A stretch of 64,000 nucleotides of DNA from Bacillus sp. FJAT-27264 (GCF_001682855.1 NZ_MAQW01000012.1:620001-684000); one strand, 5' to 3'; positions 50,803 to 60,372 are shown, counted from the first letter of the stretch. Notes: generated by a model not told the origin, from the letters alone. Numbers and translations are program-made.

Positions 50803-53358
50803 TTACATCAACATTTGCGGGTCTACATCAATACTGATTTGAAGCCCTGTGTCCCGCGCGGAATCCTCCAGCTCAGCCGCTACCTGCCGCACCAATCCCA
50901 CTGCATCAATACTCCCGCGCCATTTGATCATACACTGGAACCGGTATCTGCCCTTCAGGCGCGGCAGCGGCGAAGCCACCGGACCCAGCAGATCGAGTGC
51001 ATCCGCAGACAGCTTGTCCAGACTACCGTACCATCGCAGCTGCTTGGCTTTGCCCTGAATGTTCAGCGCGTAATTCTCGGCTAGCCGCAGTAGCAGCGGA
51101 AACTGCTCATGGGACAGCGTCACCAGAATAAGACGGCAGTATGGAGGATAATGCAAGCCTCTGCGATGCTTCAGTTCGTCGCGGACGAAGGCATGATAGT
51201 CATGCCCGCTGGCATGGATAATGGAATAATGCTCCGGCGTATACGACTGAACTACCACTTCGCCCGGCAGCTGATGGCGTCCCGCCCGACCAGCCACCTG
51301 TGTGAGCAACTGGAACGTTTTCTCGGCTGCGCGGAAGTCCGGCAGATTTAGCGCCGAATCCGCTGTGATGACACCAACAAGGGTCACATCCGGAAAATCA
51401 AGACCTTTGGCTACCATCTGCGTTCCCAGCAGCACATCGGCTTTCTTATCCCGGAACTGGCCCAGAAGCTTCTCATGCGAACCCTTTTCGGTGGTGGTAT
51501 CCACGTCCATCCGAATGACCCGAATCCCAGGAAAAAGCTTGCCCAGTTCTTCCTCGACACGCTGCGTGCCGGTCCCAAAGAAACGAATATGCTCGCTTCC
51601 GCATTCCGGGCAGAGCTGTGGCGCCGGCTCGGCGTGACCGCAGTAATGACAGCGTAGATTGTTACTGCGACTGTGGAAGGTTAACGAAATATCGCATTCC
51701 GGACAGGTAGCTACATAGCCGCAGCTCCGGCACATGACGAAGGTGGAAAAGCCCCGGCGGTTCAGTAGCAGCACCGTTTGCTCTCCCCGTTCCAGACGTT
51801 CGGCTAGCGCTGCATGCAGACTACGGCTAAACATCGAACGGTTGCCATCCTTAAGCTCCTCACGCATGTCCACTACCTGTACTTTTGGCAAGGGGTTGCC
51901 AAGTGCACGACTCGGCATTTCAAGCAGCACTGGCGAGAAGTGAATGTCACTTTGCGATCGTGCGGCATGGTAGCTCTCCAGCGACGGTGTCGCAGAGCCC
52001 AGAATAACCGCAGCCCCGCATTGCTCCGCCCTACGTACCGCGACATCACGGGCATGGTACTTCGGATTCTCTTCCTGCTTGTAGGAAGTCTCGTGCTCCT
52101 CGTCCATAATAATCAGTCCCAGATTAGTAAACGGTGCAAACACCGCCGAACGCGCTCCGACAGCTACTGTTGCTTTCCCCTCGCGAATCTTGCGCCATTC
52201 ATCGTACCGTTCCCCGGCCGACAAGCGGCTGTGCATCACCGCCACACCGCTGCCAAAACGGCCCTTGAACCGCTCCACCATTTGCGGGGTCAGGGAAATT
52301 TCCGGTACTAGCACCACAGCCTGTCGACCTTGATCCAGACAGCGCTGTATCGACTGGAGATAGATTTCTGTCTTACCACTGCCGGTTACACCATGCAGCA
52401 GGAACACCTCATGCTGCCCTTCATCTACTGTGGCCGCAATGCGCGAGTATACAATTTGCTGCTCCAGCGTAAGCGGCAAAGGCGTACTTGGCTTGAAGTC
52501 ACGTCCCTGGTAAGGATCACGGTACACCTCAATCTCACCGATCTCGATATATCCCTTTTCCTCCAGTCCCTTCACTGTGCCTGCCGTCACCTGCAAGACT
52601 GCTAGCACTTCCTTGAGAGGCAACGGTAGCATAGCAGCCATCTCAATCAGGAAGGTCAATACTTCCTTCTGCCGAGCAGACCTTGCCGGAAATCCGGCTA
52701 ATGACTCACGAGCCGAATCTGCATCCATAGTCAGGTCTACGACTTTTATCTTCTTCTTGCCCATCTTGTCCTTAATGCTCTGACTTTCCGATAGGACACC
52801 CCTACGCAGCATGAACTTCACTGTTTCCGCAGCATCCGGGAAGGAGCGAGTCAACTGCTTCATTGACACTTCTCCGGCCCGCCGCACAAATTCGGTAATC
52901 TCCCGCTCTTCGCTTCCTGTATCGCTAAACATCGAGAACAGCTCTTCTTCAGGGAAAATCCCATCAGTCCCATCCACTGCGGACAGGTCATCTGCAGATT
53001 CACCCAGCGAGATCAGCCGTTCGGCTTTACCTTTCAATGCGGTAGGCAGCATCGCCTGCAGAGAGGATATCCTCCTGCATGCATACTTCCGGCTCATCCA
53101 ATCTGCCAGTTCAACCAGTTCCGGCGACAGCGGAGGGATGAGGTCCAGCACCTCCTGAATCGGCTTCAATCCTTGCAGTGAGCCCGTTTCTCCGGATTCC
53201 AGGGATACAACGAACCCCTGCACCGTACGATGCCCGAAGGGAACAGCAACACGGCTGCCGATTTCAATCCAGAGCTTCAGCGATTCCGGGATACTATAGT
53301 CAAAAGGCCGGTCAGTGCTGCGTACAGGTACATCGACAATGACCTTGGCTATATCCAT
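50803..53358 (-). CDS. priA: Primosomal replication restart helicase PriA
   Basis: The 851-residue protein has an N-terminal 3' DNA-binding domain (PFDYSIPESL, GSRVAVPFGHRTVQGFV), Walker A HGVTGSGKTEIYL and the Walker B box MDEEHE. A zinc insert with four CxxC pairs (CRSCGYVATCPEC, CHYCGHAEPAPQLCPEC) and the C-terminal lobe (QVAGRAGRHQLPGEV) follow. PriA reloads the replisome at stalled forks. The ATG touches the coaBC stop (TAATG). No clear terminator was found after the stop. Confidence 0.97.
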   Translation of the reverse strand: MDIAKVIVDVPVRSTDRPFDYSIPESLKLWIEIGSRVAVPFGHRTVQGFVVSLESGETGSLQGLKPIQEVLDLIPPLSPELVELADWMSRKYACRRISSLQAMLPTALKGKAERLISLGESADDLSAVDGTDGIFPEEELFSMFSDTGSEEREITEFVRRAGEVSMKQLTRSFPDAAETVKFMLRRGVLSESQSIKDKMGKKKIKVVDLTMDADSARESLAGFPARSARQKEVLTFLIEMAAMLPLPLKEVLAVLQVTAGTVKGLEEKGYIEIGEIEVYRDPYQGRDFKPSTPLPLTLEQQIVYSRIAATVDEGQHEVFLLHGVTGSGKTEIYLQSIQRCLDQGRQAVVLVPEISLTPQMVERFKGRFGSGVAVMHSRLSAGERYDEWRKIREGKATVAVGARSAVFAPFTNLGLIIMDEEHETSYKQEENPKYHARDVAVRRAEQCGAAVILGSATPSLESYHAARSQSDIHFSPVLLEMPSRALGNPLPKVQVVDMREELKDGNRSMFSRSLHAALAERLERGEQTVLLLNRRGFSTFVMCRSCGYVATCPECDISLTFHSRSNNLRCHYCGHAEPAPQLCPECGSEHIRFFGTGTQRVEEELGKLFPGIRVIRMDVDTTTEKGSHEKLLGQFRDKKADVLLGTQMVAKGLDFPDVTLVGVITADSALNLPDFRAAEKTFQLLTQVAGRAGRHQLPGEVVVQSYTPEHYSIIHASGHDYHAFVRDELKHRRGLHYPPYCRLILVTLSHEQFPLLLRLAENYALNIQGKAKQLRWYGSLDKLSADALDLLGPVASPLPRLKGRYRFQCMIKWRGSIDAVGLVRQVAAELEDSARDTGLQISIDVDPQMLM

Positions 53359-54590
53359 TATAAAGAGGCTCCAGAGGTTCGTTCTGCCGCCAGAATAAGC
53401 AGTTGCTTAGCAACCTCGTCCTTGGACAGTAGTGGCAGCTCTTTTACCAGTCCGTTCCGATCATAAATAGATACTATATTCGTATCCGTCCCAAAACCGG
53501 CCCCTGGAACAGCTACATCATTAGCAACAATCAGATCACAGTTCTTACGGACTAACTTGTCCTTCGCATACATCTCCGCATTACCCGTCTCGGCCGCAAA
53601 GCCGATCAGGAACTGTTTGTCTTTCTTCATGCCCAGTGTTTCCAAAATATCCGTTGTTTTTACAAGCTCAAGCGTCATCGTGTCTCCGCTCTTCTTGATT
53701 TTGGTATCCGCACTGAACTTTGGACGATAGTCTGAGACGGCTGCAGCCTTGATCAGAATATCGCAATCTTCCCAATGCGCCATCACAGCGTCGTACATGT
53801 CCTCGGCAGATTGCACCCGCACCACATGAATACCGGCTTCTTGCGGCAGTGCTTCATCCGTACGAGCCGCGATCAAAGTGACTTCAGCCCCCATAAGCCT
53901 TGCTGCACGGGCCAGCGCAAAGCCCATTTTCCCGGATGAATCGTTGGAAATATAACGGACCGGATCGATCCGTTCCACGGTTCCGCCAGCAGTGATAACC
54001 ACTTTTTTGCCGGTTAGAGGTCCTGATGTCACCGTCTCCTGCTTAGCAAAAAAACGTTCAACGCATTGCACAATTGTTTCCGGCTCTTCCAGTCTTCCTT
54101 TACCCACATAACCACAGGCCAGCATACCCTCACCCGGTTCAATGAACCCAACACCCCGACGGGCGAGAATATCAAGATTGTTCATAACGGCAGGATGCTG
54201 ATACATATGCACATTCATGGCCGGGGCCACCATGATGGGGGCAGTTGTTGCCAGAAGTGTAGTAGACAGCATATCATCTGCCAGGCCATGGGCCATTTTA
54301 GCAATAATATTGGCCGTAGCCGGCGCAACCAGCACCAAATCTGCGCTGCCGGCAAGATCTATATGCGCAAAGAGAGACGGGTCACGTTCCTGAAATGTAT
54401 CGCTGTACACCAGGTTCTTGGATAATGACTGCATCGTCAGCTCTGTAATAAACTGTTTGGCCGAATCTGTCATAATAACATGTACATCGGCCCCTTTCTG
54501 GGCCAGCTTGCTAGTTAAAGCAGCTGCCTTGAAAGCAGCAATTCCTCCGGTTACGCCAAGTATAATCCTTTTCCCCTTCAAGCTATTCAA
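53358..54590 (-). CDS. coaBC: Bifunctional phosphopantothenoylcysteine decarboxylase/phosphopantothenate-cysteine ligase
   Basis: The 410-residue fusion has a CoaC flavoprotein half (residues 1-185; ILGVTGGIAAFKAA, VAPATANIIAKMAHG, PAMNVHMY, CGYVGKGRLEEPE) and a CoaB half (KVVITAGGTVERIDPVRYISNDSSGKMG). It makes 4'-phosphopantetheine in CoA synthesis. Start TTG 54590 is chosen because AGGAGGAGG lies six bases before it; ATGs 24 and 18 bases upstream have no site. A dispersed repeat unit lies 48 bases upstream, which suggests a separate promoter from rpoZ. Confidence 0.96.
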   Translation of the reverse strand: MNSLKGKRIILGVTGGIAAFKAAALTSKLAQKGADVHVIMTDSAKQFITELTMQSLSKNLVYSDTFQERDPSLFAHIDLAGSADLVLVAPATANIIAKMAHGLADDMLSTTLLATTAPIMVAPAMNVHMYQHPAVMNNLDILARRGVGFIEPGEGMLACGYVGKGRLEEPETIVQCVERFFAKQETVTSGPLTGKKVVITAGGTVERIDPVRYISNDSSGKMGFALARAARLMGAEVTLIAARTDEALPQEAGIHVVRVQSAEDMYDAVMAHWEDCDILIKAAAVSDYRPKFSADTKIKKSGDTMTLELVKTTDILETLGMKKDKQFLIGFAAETGNAEMYAKDKLVRKNCDLIVANDVAVPGAGFGTDTNIVSIYDRNGLVKELPLLSKDEVAKQLLILAAERTSGASL

Positions 54591-54637
54591 AATGATCCTC
54601 CTCCTCATACTCATCCTGCAATTGAACGATCATGTGA

Positions 54638-54738
54638 GCAAGTAGAAACGGCTTTGCCGTCCTTTAAGGGACGGTATCCGTTTCTGCGAGAAATATAAGG
54701 ATGATTTTTAGCGTAGAACATATACATCCTTATATTTA
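54638..54738 (-). repeat. Dispersed two-hairpin repeat, copy 2 (upstream of coaBC)
   Basis: This copy shows both stems perfectly. GAAACGG pairs with CCGTTTC around an inner CCGTCC/GGACGG stem, and AAATATAAGGATG (about 54692-54704) pairs with CATCCTTATATTT (about 54725-54737). It is the same unit as 46616-46716. Confidence 0.92.
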
Positions 54739-54764
54739 AAAAAATAACAACCTTCCGGTTGTCA
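54738..54764 (-). terminator. Second terminator-like hairpin between rpoZ and coaBC
   Basis: ACAACC (54747-54752) and GGTTGT (54757-54762), then TTATTTTTTT on the minus strand. A further AGCCCG/CGGGCT hairpin lies at 54770-54784. Confidence 0.6.
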
Positions 54765-54828
54765 GGAACAGCCCGGTCCGGGCTATTATCGCTAAATTGT
54801 CACTTCAACCTTTAGCTTCTTCAGTCAG

Positions 54829-54872
54829 AAAAAAAACGGCAGCGCCCGCCTCTTGGGAAGGCGGCGTCCGTT
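54829..54872 (-). terminator. Terminator of the remA-gmk-rpoZ transcript
   Basis: ACGGCAGCGCCCGCCT (54836-54851) and AGGCGGCGTCCGT (54859-54871) pair with a small bulge; seven Ts follow on the minus strand. Confidence 0.88.
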
Positions 54873-54892
54873 TATGCTGAAGCTATTGGGGA

Positions 54893-55096
54893 CTAGTTTT
54901 CTTCCCCTTTTGTTACGATAATACGGTCCTCATAGACTTCTTCAAGGGCAACCCCAACGAACTTATGGGATTTAGGAGCTTTGATATCAGTCTTTCCGCC
55001 TTCGCGCAGTTGTCTGGCACGGCGGGATGCAGCGACAACGAGCGAATACTTGCTGTCCACTTTGTTCATCATTTCATCAATGGATGGATATAACAC
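54893..55096 (-). CDS. rpoZ: DNA-directed RNA polymerase omega subunit
   Basis: The 67-residue protein is omega: [30 protein letters not shown] pattern at the start (RR-x-RQL core) and KPVGVALEE-like [15 protein letters not shown]. It helps assemble RNA polymerase. Start GTG 55096, with GAGGTG six bases before. It follows gmk by 39 bases. Confidence 0.95.
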   Translation of the reverse strand: MLYPSIDEMMNKVDSKYSLVVAASRRARQLREGGKTDIKAPKSHKFVGVALEEVYEDRIIVTKGEEN

Positions 55097-55135
55097 GTGA
55101 GCACCTCTTTATAATTTACTGTGGATAGAACCGAC

Positions 55136-55711
55136 CTACAGTTCCCTAATCTTACAATGTTCGGCGATAATGATACTTTCTATTCGCTTGCAGGCCAGAT
55201 CGATCTCGTCATTAACGACAGCATAGTCATAATGCTGCATCAGGCTGATCTCATCCTCTGCCACCGACATACGGTGATTGATGACATCGGGATGTTCCGT
55301 GCCACGGCCGCGAATGCGGTCCTTGAGTTCATCCATGGACGGCGGAAGCAGGAACACAAAGATGCCTTCCGGGAACTTCTCCTTTACCTTCAAGGCGCCT
55401 TGCACCTCGATCTCCAGGATAATATCCTTTCCACTCTCGAGTGTCCGTTCCACAAAATCACGCGGAGTACCATAATAATTACCCACGTATTCTGCGTATT
55501 CGAGCAATTGATCGGCTTCGATCATGGACAAAAACTGCTCTCTGCTTTTGAAAAAATAATTGACACCGTCTTCTTCACCTGCACGCGGGCTACGGGTTGT
55601 AGCCGATACGGAATAAATCAATTCAGGCATCTTTGGCCGCAGCGCAGTACAGACAGTTCCTTTACCAACACCGGATGGGCCGGATAATATGATCAGCAAT
55701 CCTTTTGACAT
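55136..55711 (-). CDS. gmk: Guanylate kinase
   Basis: The 191-residue enzyme has the P-loop [17 protein letters not shown]-like [19 protein letters not shown] (GMP binding), [13 protein letters not shown] and [16 protein letters not shown]. It phosphorylates GMP to GDP. The ATG at 55711 ([11 protein letters not shown]) follows GGAG; an upstream in-frame ATG has no site. It lies 19 bases after remA. Confidence 0.97.
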   Translation of the reverse strand: MSKGLLIILSGPSGVGKGTVCTALRPKMPELIYSVSATTRSPRAGEEDGVNYFFKSREQFLSMIEADQLLEYAEYVGNYYGTPRDFVERTLESGKDIILEIEVQGALKVKEKFPEGIFVFLLPPSMDELKDRIRGRGTEHPDVINHRMSVAEDEISLMQHYDYAVVNDEIDLACKRIESIIIAEHCKIREL

Positions 55712-55730
55712 AGTACACTCCATTTAATCG

Positions 55731-55991
55731 TTATTCGTCGTTATCGTCGTCTTTGCTGGACAAGCGGTGCGCCACAGTCTCCGGCTGAACCGCAGACAGG
55801 ATGACATGATCACTGTCCGTAATGATGACGGCACGGGTACGGCGGCCGTAGGTGGCATCAATCAGCATATGCCTGTCTCTGGCCTCCTGGATGATGCGTT
55901 TGATCGGCGCCGATTCCGGGCTGACAATGGAAATGATACGGTTTGCCGACACGATATTTCCAAAGCCGATGTTGATAAGTTTAATGGCCAT
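55731..55991 (-). CDS. remA: Extracellular matrix regulator RemA (DUF370)
   Basis: The 86-residue protein is RemA/Ylz[30 protein letters not shown] and [28 protein letters not shown]. RemA forms a ring-like DNA-binding oligomer and activates biofilm matrix genes in B. subtilis. GGGGGG lies upstream of the ATG. It follows yicC by 55 bases and precedes gmk. Confidence 0.95.
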   Translation of the reverse strand: MAIKLINIGFGNIVSANRIISIVSPESAPIKRIIQEARDRHMLIDATYGRRTRAVIITDSDHVILSAVQPETVAHRLSSKDDDNDE

Positions 55992-56046
55992 GTTCCGTTT
56001 GTTCCCCCCAATAAGTTACATCTTTGCTTGTGGATCAAGGCTTCGG

Positions 56047-56943
56047 TTACTCTAAATTCGCCGCCTGTTCCCGAATTTTCTCCAGCTCCGCTTTCATTTC
56101 CAGCGCACAGCCAGCCAATGTCAAGTGGTTACATTTGGAACCGATGGTGTTCGTCTCCCGGTTCATCTCCTGAATGAGAAAATCCAGTTTACGCCCTACC
56201 GGTTCATTCGCTATTAATAGGCTTCTGCATTGTTCGAAATGACTGTGGAGTCGGGTCAGCTCTTCATCAATATTGCAGCGGTCGGCAAAGATGGCGATCT
56301 CCATTCCGAACTTATGCTCATCAAAAGGGAAGGTTCCGTCATTCAGTTCGCCAAGTCGCTGACGCAGCTTGTCCCGATATTCACTTACAACCGTTGGAGC
56401 CAGCCCCACCATATCGGCATGAAGCTTCTCCAAATGGCTTAGCCGCTGTTCCAGATCTGCACCCAGATAACTCCCCTCACGGGCACGCATCTCCATGAGG
56501 GACTGCAGACTCTGATCCAAGCCCTGCTCAAGCATTTCAGACAGATCCTCGGGGGATACCGGGTCAAGACCCGCAGCTCCCTCCCTGCTTTCCATTACGC
56601 CAGGCAATGAGAGCAGGTCGCGCAGACTGAGTTCTCCGCCAAGCCCGAACGCCTCTTTCAGCGTATCTGCGGCTTGAAGATAGGACTTCACTGCAGCCTG
56701 GTTCAGCACCAGTCCTACAGCGGCTTCCTCGTCGCGCTCCCTGTTAATAACTACATCCACCCGTCCCCGTTTGATGTGCTGCTGCACCTTGCGCTTCAGT
56801 ACATCCTCATAAACCATCCAATCCCGGGGCATCCGCAGCACAACTTCGCAGTACCGGTGATTCACCGATTTGACTTCGAACGTAATCTTGTAACCGCCGA
56901 ATTGCAGGGACGACTGACCGTATCCGGTCATGCTAAATGACAA
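56047..56943 (-). CDS. yicC: YicC/YloC family endoribonuclease
   Basis: The 298-residue protein has SMTGYGQSSLQFGGYKITFEVKSVNHRYCEV at its start, conserved text VKRGRVDVVI-like in the middle, and the C-terminal KLDFLIQEMNRETNTIGSKCN motif with catalytic acidic residues. E. coli YicC is an endoribonuclease that affects small-RNA stability. The TTG at 56943 is chosen (GGATGTG six bases upstream) because the frame upstream lacks a ribosome site; an ATG 12 bases downstream is also possible. Confidence 0.9.
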   Translation of the reverse strand: MSFSMTGYGQSSLQFGGYKITFEVKSVNHRYCEVVLRMPRDWMVYEDVLKRKVQQHIKRGRVDVVINRERDEEAAVGLVLNQAAVKSYLQAADTLKEAFGLGGELSLRDLLSLPGVMESREGAAGLDPVSPEDLSEMLEQGLDQSLQSLMEMRAREGSYLGADLEQRLSHLEKLHADMVGLAPTVVSEYRDKLRQRLGELNDGTFPFDEHKFGMEIAIFADRCNIDEELTRLHSHFEQCRSLLIANEPVGRKLDFLIQEMNRETNTIGSKCNHLTLAGCALEMKAELEKIREQAANLE

Positions 56944-56981
56944 CGGAATCACATCCATTACACTATTGTAATTGATTATAC

Positions 56982-58853
56982 TTAACGAAACAAGGGGGAC
57001 AATTTGCGCCCGGACTTCTGCCATACATACTCCAGCAGCTGTACGCTCATATCGTAGAACATGAACGGCGTCATCAGGTATATTCCGTTAAAATGCTCCG
57101 TAGCCGCGTCTAGCAGCTCTTTGGCAATGGCCACACCCTCTGCCCGTCCGGCTTCCCCTTCCAGCCCACTCATCCGGTTACGAACCTCTTCGGATAGCTG
57201 AATACCCGGTACCTCGTTGTGCAAATATTCAGCGTTACGGCCGCTCGCAAGCGGCATAATGCCGAGGAATACAGGCACACTGAGATGTGCAGTAGCTTTG
57301 CCTATATTGGCAATCAGCTCTGGATCATAGACCGGCTGAGTCATGATATAATCCGCACCGGATGCGATTTTTTTCTCCAAACGCTGAACCGCTTTATCCA
57401 GATGCTTGACGTTGGGGTTAAATGCAGCCCCGATTACGAAATTGGCCTTCTGTTTTAGCGGCTTGCCTGAGAATGCAATGCCATCATTCAACTGCTTGAT
57501 CATTCTTATAATTTCAAATGAGGTCAGGTCATACACCGAGCTTGATCCCGGCAGATCGCCGAAGCGAGCCGGATCACCGGTTACAGCCAGAACGTGGTTG
57601 ACGCCCAGTGCATCGAAGCCCATCAGATGGGACTGTGTGCCGATCAGGTTGCGGTCCCGGCAAGCAATGTGCACCAGCGGGCGCAGCCCCGTCTTAGCCT
57701 GGACCAGATGTCCGAGGGCCATATTACTCATACGTGTAACCGCCAGCGAGTTGTCGGCTAGCGTCAGTGCGTCTGCACCGGCGCGGCGCAGCGCTTCTGC
57801 GCCTCTCATGAACTTGTTAATATCCAGATCTCGCGGCGGATCAAGCTCAACTATAACAGTATGGCGTTCCTTAACGAGGTCAACCAGCGTCGGCTCTCCT
57901 CCATCGCGTCCTGTCTCGTCGCTCAAATGCTCTGTAATTGTAATACGCTCAACAGGCTTCACTGTCGGCTCTGGCAGCGCCTCTGGCTCGTAACCCGCCA
58001 GCGCCTTCGAGATTTCCGCAATATGCTGCGGAGTCGTTCCACAGCAGCCTCCGATAATTCGGCTGCCCATCTCTGCAAAGGTCATCGCCATCTGGCCAAA
58101 ATACTCCGGCGACGCCCCATATTTGTACTGTCCATCCACATAATCCGCTATGCCCGCATTCGGGTATATGGAGACCGGCAGCGTCAGGCTTCCCTGGAGT
58201 GTGCCCAGAGCACGCTTGATCCCCATCGGGCCGGTACGGCAATTGAAGCCGATAATATCGGCACCGTCTTGCTCCAGAATCCGGAACGCCTCCGGCAGCG
58301 TCAGCCCGTCCAGCGTCCGCGCGGTATCATCCATGGCGAACTGGCAGATCACCGGCACCGAGCTGTGTTTGCGGATCGTCTTGAGCGCTAAATGCATTTC
58401 CTCGACATCGTAGAACGTTTCCAGCATAATGCCGTCTACATCCTCTTCCAATAATGCGGTAATCTGCTGTGTGAAATATTTCTTAAGCTCCGAAGAGGAC
58501 AGATTGGCCCGCTTCCCGGCACGGATAGAGCCAACGGCCCCAACAACATAGCCAGCCTCTCCAGCGGCACGCCGGGCAATCCTCACACCTGTCCGGTTAA
58601 TTTCTTCGACCTTGGATTCCAAGCCAAATTTAGACAGTTTATCATAGTTAGCCGAGTAGGTATTGCTCTCCAGCAGCACCGCTCCAGCCTGAATATAGCT
58701 ACGATGTACTTCCTCAATAACCTCCGGAGAGGTCAAGTTCAATTCTTCATAAGAGATCCCTACAGGGAAGCCTTTCTGATATAAAAATGTACCCATCGCA
58801 CCATCGCCGACAAGCACTTTGTTTCCCCATGCGGAACGTAAATCCGGCTTCAC
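56982..58853 (-). CDS. Bifunctional homocysteine S-methyltransferase/methylenetetrahydrofolate reductase
   Basis: The 623-residue protein is a fusion like B. subtilis YitJ. Residues 1-295 are a homocysteine methyltransferase barrel (GDGAMGTFLYQKG, FNCRTGPMG and GGCCGTTPQH zinc cysteines). Residues 325-615 are a MetF-type flavin barrel (VELDPPRDLD, ALTLADNSLAV, FVIGAAFNPN, DYIMTQPVYDPE). Together they make methyl-THF and use it for methionine synthesis. Start GTG 58853 follows GGGAGGG. No S-box riboswitch is seen; a short palindrome lies just upstream. Confidence 0.93.
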   Translation of the reverse strand: MKPDLRSAWGNKVLVGDGAMGTFLYQKGFPVGISYEELNLTSPEVIEEVHRSYIQAGAVLLESNTYSANYDKLSKFGLESKVEEINRTGVRIARRAAGEAGYVVGAVGSIRAGKRANLSSSELKKYFTQQITALLEEDVDGIMLETFYDVEEMHLALKTIRKHSSVPVICQFAMDDTARTLDGLTLPEAFRILEQDGADIIGFNCRTGPMGIKRALGTLQGSLTLPVSIYPNAGIADYVDGQYKYGASPEYFGQMAMTFAEMGSRIIGGCCGTTPQHIAEISKALAGYEPEALPEPTVKPVERITITEHLSDETGRDGGEPTLVDLVKERHTVIVELDPPRDLDINKFMRGAEALRRAGADALTLADNSLAVTRMSNMALGHLVQAKTGLRPLVHIACRDRNLIGTQSHLMGFDALGVNHVLAVTGDPARFGDLPGSSSVYDLTSFEIIRMIKQLNDGIAFSGKPLKQKANFVIGAAFNPNVKHLDKAVQRLEKKIASGADYIMTQPVYDPELIANIGKATAHLSVPVFLGIMPLASGRNAEYLHNEVPGIQLSEEVRNRMSGLEGEAGRAEGVAIAKELLDAATEHFNGIYLMTPFMFYDMSVQLLEYVWQKSGRKLSPLFR

Positions 58854-58866
58854 CGCAAGCCCTCCC

Positions 58867-58887
58867 CTGACATTAGTTTCATACTAA
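58867..58887 (-). promoter_or_regulatory. Palindrome upstream of the methionine synthesis gene
   Basis: ACATTAGT and ACTAATGT are perfect eight-base arms with a five-base spacer, 14 bases before the GTG. On the minus strand a TTATCA/TACATT pair with 17 bases between places it over the -10 and start site, as for a repressor site. Confidence 0.4.
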
Positions 58888-59012
58888 TGTAACATAAATC
58901 GGGATGAATGATAAGCTTTCGCAGTAAAGCAATTTCCCATCGCCGCTGAAGATGCATGTCCCTGCAGCAAATGCTTCATACTATCTGAAGCCAGAACAAG
59001 GGAGATGTACCT

Positions 59013-59270
59013 ATGAAGAACAAAACAAGAAAACTTCTACTTCGGAAATACGCAATCCTTCTGCTACTGTGTGGGCTGAGTCTGCTCTATCTGTATTTAG
59101 GAGACTGGATGTTCGGCTATGGCCTGGATAATATTTCGTATATCCTGAACTATTTGCTCTACACGACTTCCGAGAAGTTGACGGCTGCCATTATGCTGCT
59201 ATGTCTAGTAATTCCCGATATCAAGCAGTGGATCACGGGACATCAGCCTGAGCGGGGCGGCGAACGGTGA
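59013..59270 (+). CDS. Small membrane protein of unknown function
   Basis: The 85-residue protein has two likely membrane helices (about residues 12-30 and 55-68) with a basic N-terminus (KNKTRKLLLRK). GGGAG precedes the ATG. Its last 28 bases overlap the 3' end of the convergent GerAB-type gene. Not recognised. It is divergent from the homocysteine methyltransferase gene. Confidence 0.6.
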   Translation: MKNKTRKLLLRKYAILLLLCGLSLLYLYLGDWMFGYGLDNISYILNYLLYTTSEKLTAAIMLLCLVIPDIKQWITGHQPERGGER

Positions 59271-60349
59271 CCTCTTATGAAGGAGATCAGAATCAGAATC
59301 GCAGGGAACAGCAGCATAAAGAATGGATATATCGTATATAGCAGCTTCCCGCCCTCCTGCAAATGCTCAGTAAAGCTGCGGGCGTCCAGCATGGAGCTGA
59401 ACAGGATGATCAGGGAGACAGGGTAGACCATTTTCCTGTAGGGCAAGTTGAACAGCTCGGAAAGCCCCACCAACGCTGCCGCGAAAAAAACCGCCATTTT
59501 GAAGAATACGCCGATAATAAGCACCATCACAACCAGGATATCGACCCGCTGGATAAAATCCGAAATGGAAATTTTGCTGATGGTGGGCATCAGCGGGAGT
59601 GGAGACCGCTTCGCGATATCGGCACCAAGCACCGAAATATTCAAGGCCATGGTAAAACTCAGCAGCAGCCCGGATATAAACATGGTTGCGCCGATGACCC
59701 AAGGGCCTTTTTTGCTGTTACTTAAGTACGGCATTAGCATGGTGAAGCTGATCATCTCCCCAAAAGGAAACATGAAATTCTGATGCACAACCGCAGACAG
59801 GACAGGCTGAATTCCGTTCTCCAGCACGGGTAGCAGGCGGTTGATATCGATCGAACCCGACAGGACCAGTAAAATCGTACAGAAGATCCCGATAAACAGA
59901 ACGATCACCCCGAATATCAGCGATGTCCGTGCCAGCACCTCCACGCCCTTGTGCAGCACATAGGCGCAGGACAGAATCATGAGCACAGAAATAATAAATA
60001 ACGGTGTCCGGTGCATGGTCGCCATAACGAGCATTGTACTCCCATCCCGCAAATCGCGTCCTGCCAGATTCATGAACAGAATAATGTACAGCACGGATAC
60101 CACCGCGCCGATATATTTTCCGAGCAGCTTCCTGGTGTAGCCCGTCAAAGGCAGCTTTGGATAGCGCCTGTAGAGAAAAGCATACCCCGCAAAAACAAAC
60201 AGACCGATGCAATCCCCAATCAGTATGGAGAGCCAGGCATCTTTTCCCGACTCCAAGCCAAGATTCACTACCAGTGCGGTCCCAAGCTCGAACAGCAGGG
60301 TCAATGTGAAAATCTCAAATAATCCAATCCTGATACTGCCTTTATTCAT
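59243..60349 (-). CDS. GerAB family spore germination permease
   Basis: The 368-residue protein has ten or so membrane helices of the APC-like GerAB family (FEIFTLTLLFELGTALVVN, FMNLAGRDLRDGSTMLV, MFPFGEMISFTMLMPYL). In germinant receptors the B subunit binds the germinant. It is the third gene of an A-C-B operon. GGGGGGAG precedes the ATG, 23 bases after the GerAC stop. The specific germinant is unknown, so no gerK/gerB subname is given. Confidence 0.92.
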   Translation of the reverse strand: MNKGSIRIGLFEIFTLTLLFELGTALVVNLGLESGKDAWLSILIGDCIGLFVFAGYAFLYRRYPKLPLTGYTRKLLGKYIGAVVSVLYIILFMNLAGRDLRDGSTMLVMATMHRTPLFIISVLMILSCAYVLHKGVEVLARTSLIFGVIVLFIGIFCTILLVLSGSIDINRLLPVLENGIQPVLSAVVHQNFMFPFGEMISFTMLMPYLSNSKKGPWVIGATMFISGLLLSFTMALNISVLGADIAKRSPLPLMPTISKISISDFIQRVDILVVMVLIIGVFFKMAVFFAAALVGLSELFNLPYRKMVYPVSLIILFSSMLDARSFTEHLQEGGKLLYTIYPFFMLLFPAILILISFIRGHRSPPRSG

Positions 60350-60372
60350 AATCTCCCCCCCTTAACCTTGCA

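Noticed and set aside
58854-59012. S-box (SAM) riboswitch upstream of the methionine gene
   Set aside because: The spacer shows only one short palindrome and lacks the conserved S-box helices and terminator by eye.
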